64,000 bases of DNA from Bacteroidia bacterium (GTDB lineage: Bacteria; Bacteroidota; Bacteroidia; NS11-12g; UBA9320). The stretch lies in the NCBI GenBank assembly GCA_028339355.1, contig JAOLBX010000005.1, forward strand, positions 1 to 64,000, in the 5' to 3' direction. The notes under the pieces are model-generated. The model did not search any database and had not been told where the DNA came from. It saw nothing but the letters and a program-made list of their open reading frames with translations. Positions 63,961 through 64,000 of this stretch are shown here, piece by piece. How positions within the stretch are numbered: the first letter of the stretch is position 1; each line of letters starts with the position of its first letter. A program made the position numbers and the translations under genes.

Positions 63961-64000
63961 TATCCACTTGCTATATTTAGCTCCATAGCTTCGGTGTATA

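Noticed and set aside
1-64000. tRNA, rRNA genes, CRISPR arrays
   Set aside because: No TpsiC-loop plus acceptor pairing, rRNA signature or regularly spaced repeats were found by eye; a tRNAscan/CRISPR search would settle this.

Overview
The window is a chromosomal segment of a Bacteroidota bacterium, most likely a marine-type Flavobacteriia or relative; genus not determinable from sequence alone. The evidence is low G+C by eye, type IX secretion (T9SS)-style surface proteins, DUF5723 and TonB/CarboxypepD-reg outer-membrane proteins, many small lipoproteins, and promoters of the Bacteroidota form TAnnTTTG in place of a sigma70 -10 box. Shine-Dalgarno sequences are scarce. At least twelve genes start 4-7 nt after a TAnnTTTG-like box, so their mRNAs are probably leaderless, and seven of them use GTG.

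Layout. 0-9.4 kb: M13 peptidase, SulP anion transporter with a small secreted partner, a YciO-type protein, sucC, a DUF1573 protein and priA. 9.4-17.7 kb: a lipoprotein, sixA/DUF423, an envelope operon (lipoprotein, DUF5723, FKBP and a 39-aa membrane peptide too short for routine calling), then a tRNA-maturation operon (cca, pRiA4b ORF-3-like acidic protein, miaA). 17.8-22.7 kb: PorP/SprF-like protein, membrane patatin, metallo-hydrolase, prohibitin-like protein.

22.8-25.5 kb is the accessory part. An N-terminally truncated tyrosine recombinase is followed by three single-gene units on the same strand (lipoprotein, DUF3050 with a diiron-oxidase-like motif, small membrane protein), separated by unrelated-looking but similarly built palindromic elements. 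It resembles an integron-like cassette array with the integrase facing the cassettes.

25.6-44.9 kb: murB, a CX4CH cytochrome-like lipoprotein, mnmD, a glycosyltransferase, an SLC12-type transporter, an overlapping thioesterase/acyltransferase/thioesterase cluster, thioredoxin, M28 peptidase, a giant (1460 aa) secreted protein of unknown function downstream of prmA, a Trm11-like methyltransferase, a CBS protein, gene debris including a Crp/Fnr fragment, and a DEDD exonuclease. 45.05-45.24 kb holds a probable small RNA (promoter, hairpins, terminator), followed by hutH.

47.2-54.0 kb: a His-rich secreted protein, TonB receptor and lipoprotein that look like a metal-uptake set; then a sodium/solute symporter and a CSAD-like PLP decarboxylase divergent from a cysteine dioxygenase with the eukaryote-like active-site cysteine, i.e. 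a predicted cysteine-to-hypotaurine route. 54.3-60.4 kb: a broken adhesin remnant, a LamG/T9SS surface protein, a large outer-membrane barrel protein and a TlpA-like thioredoxin. 60.6-64 kb: a YdeI-family protein ending in a complete CDGSH iron-sulfur motif, an unknown protein with a weak nuclease-like motif, and the rpsP-rimM-trmD operon with a 5'-end leader hairpin and an unusually long repeat-bearing bS16.
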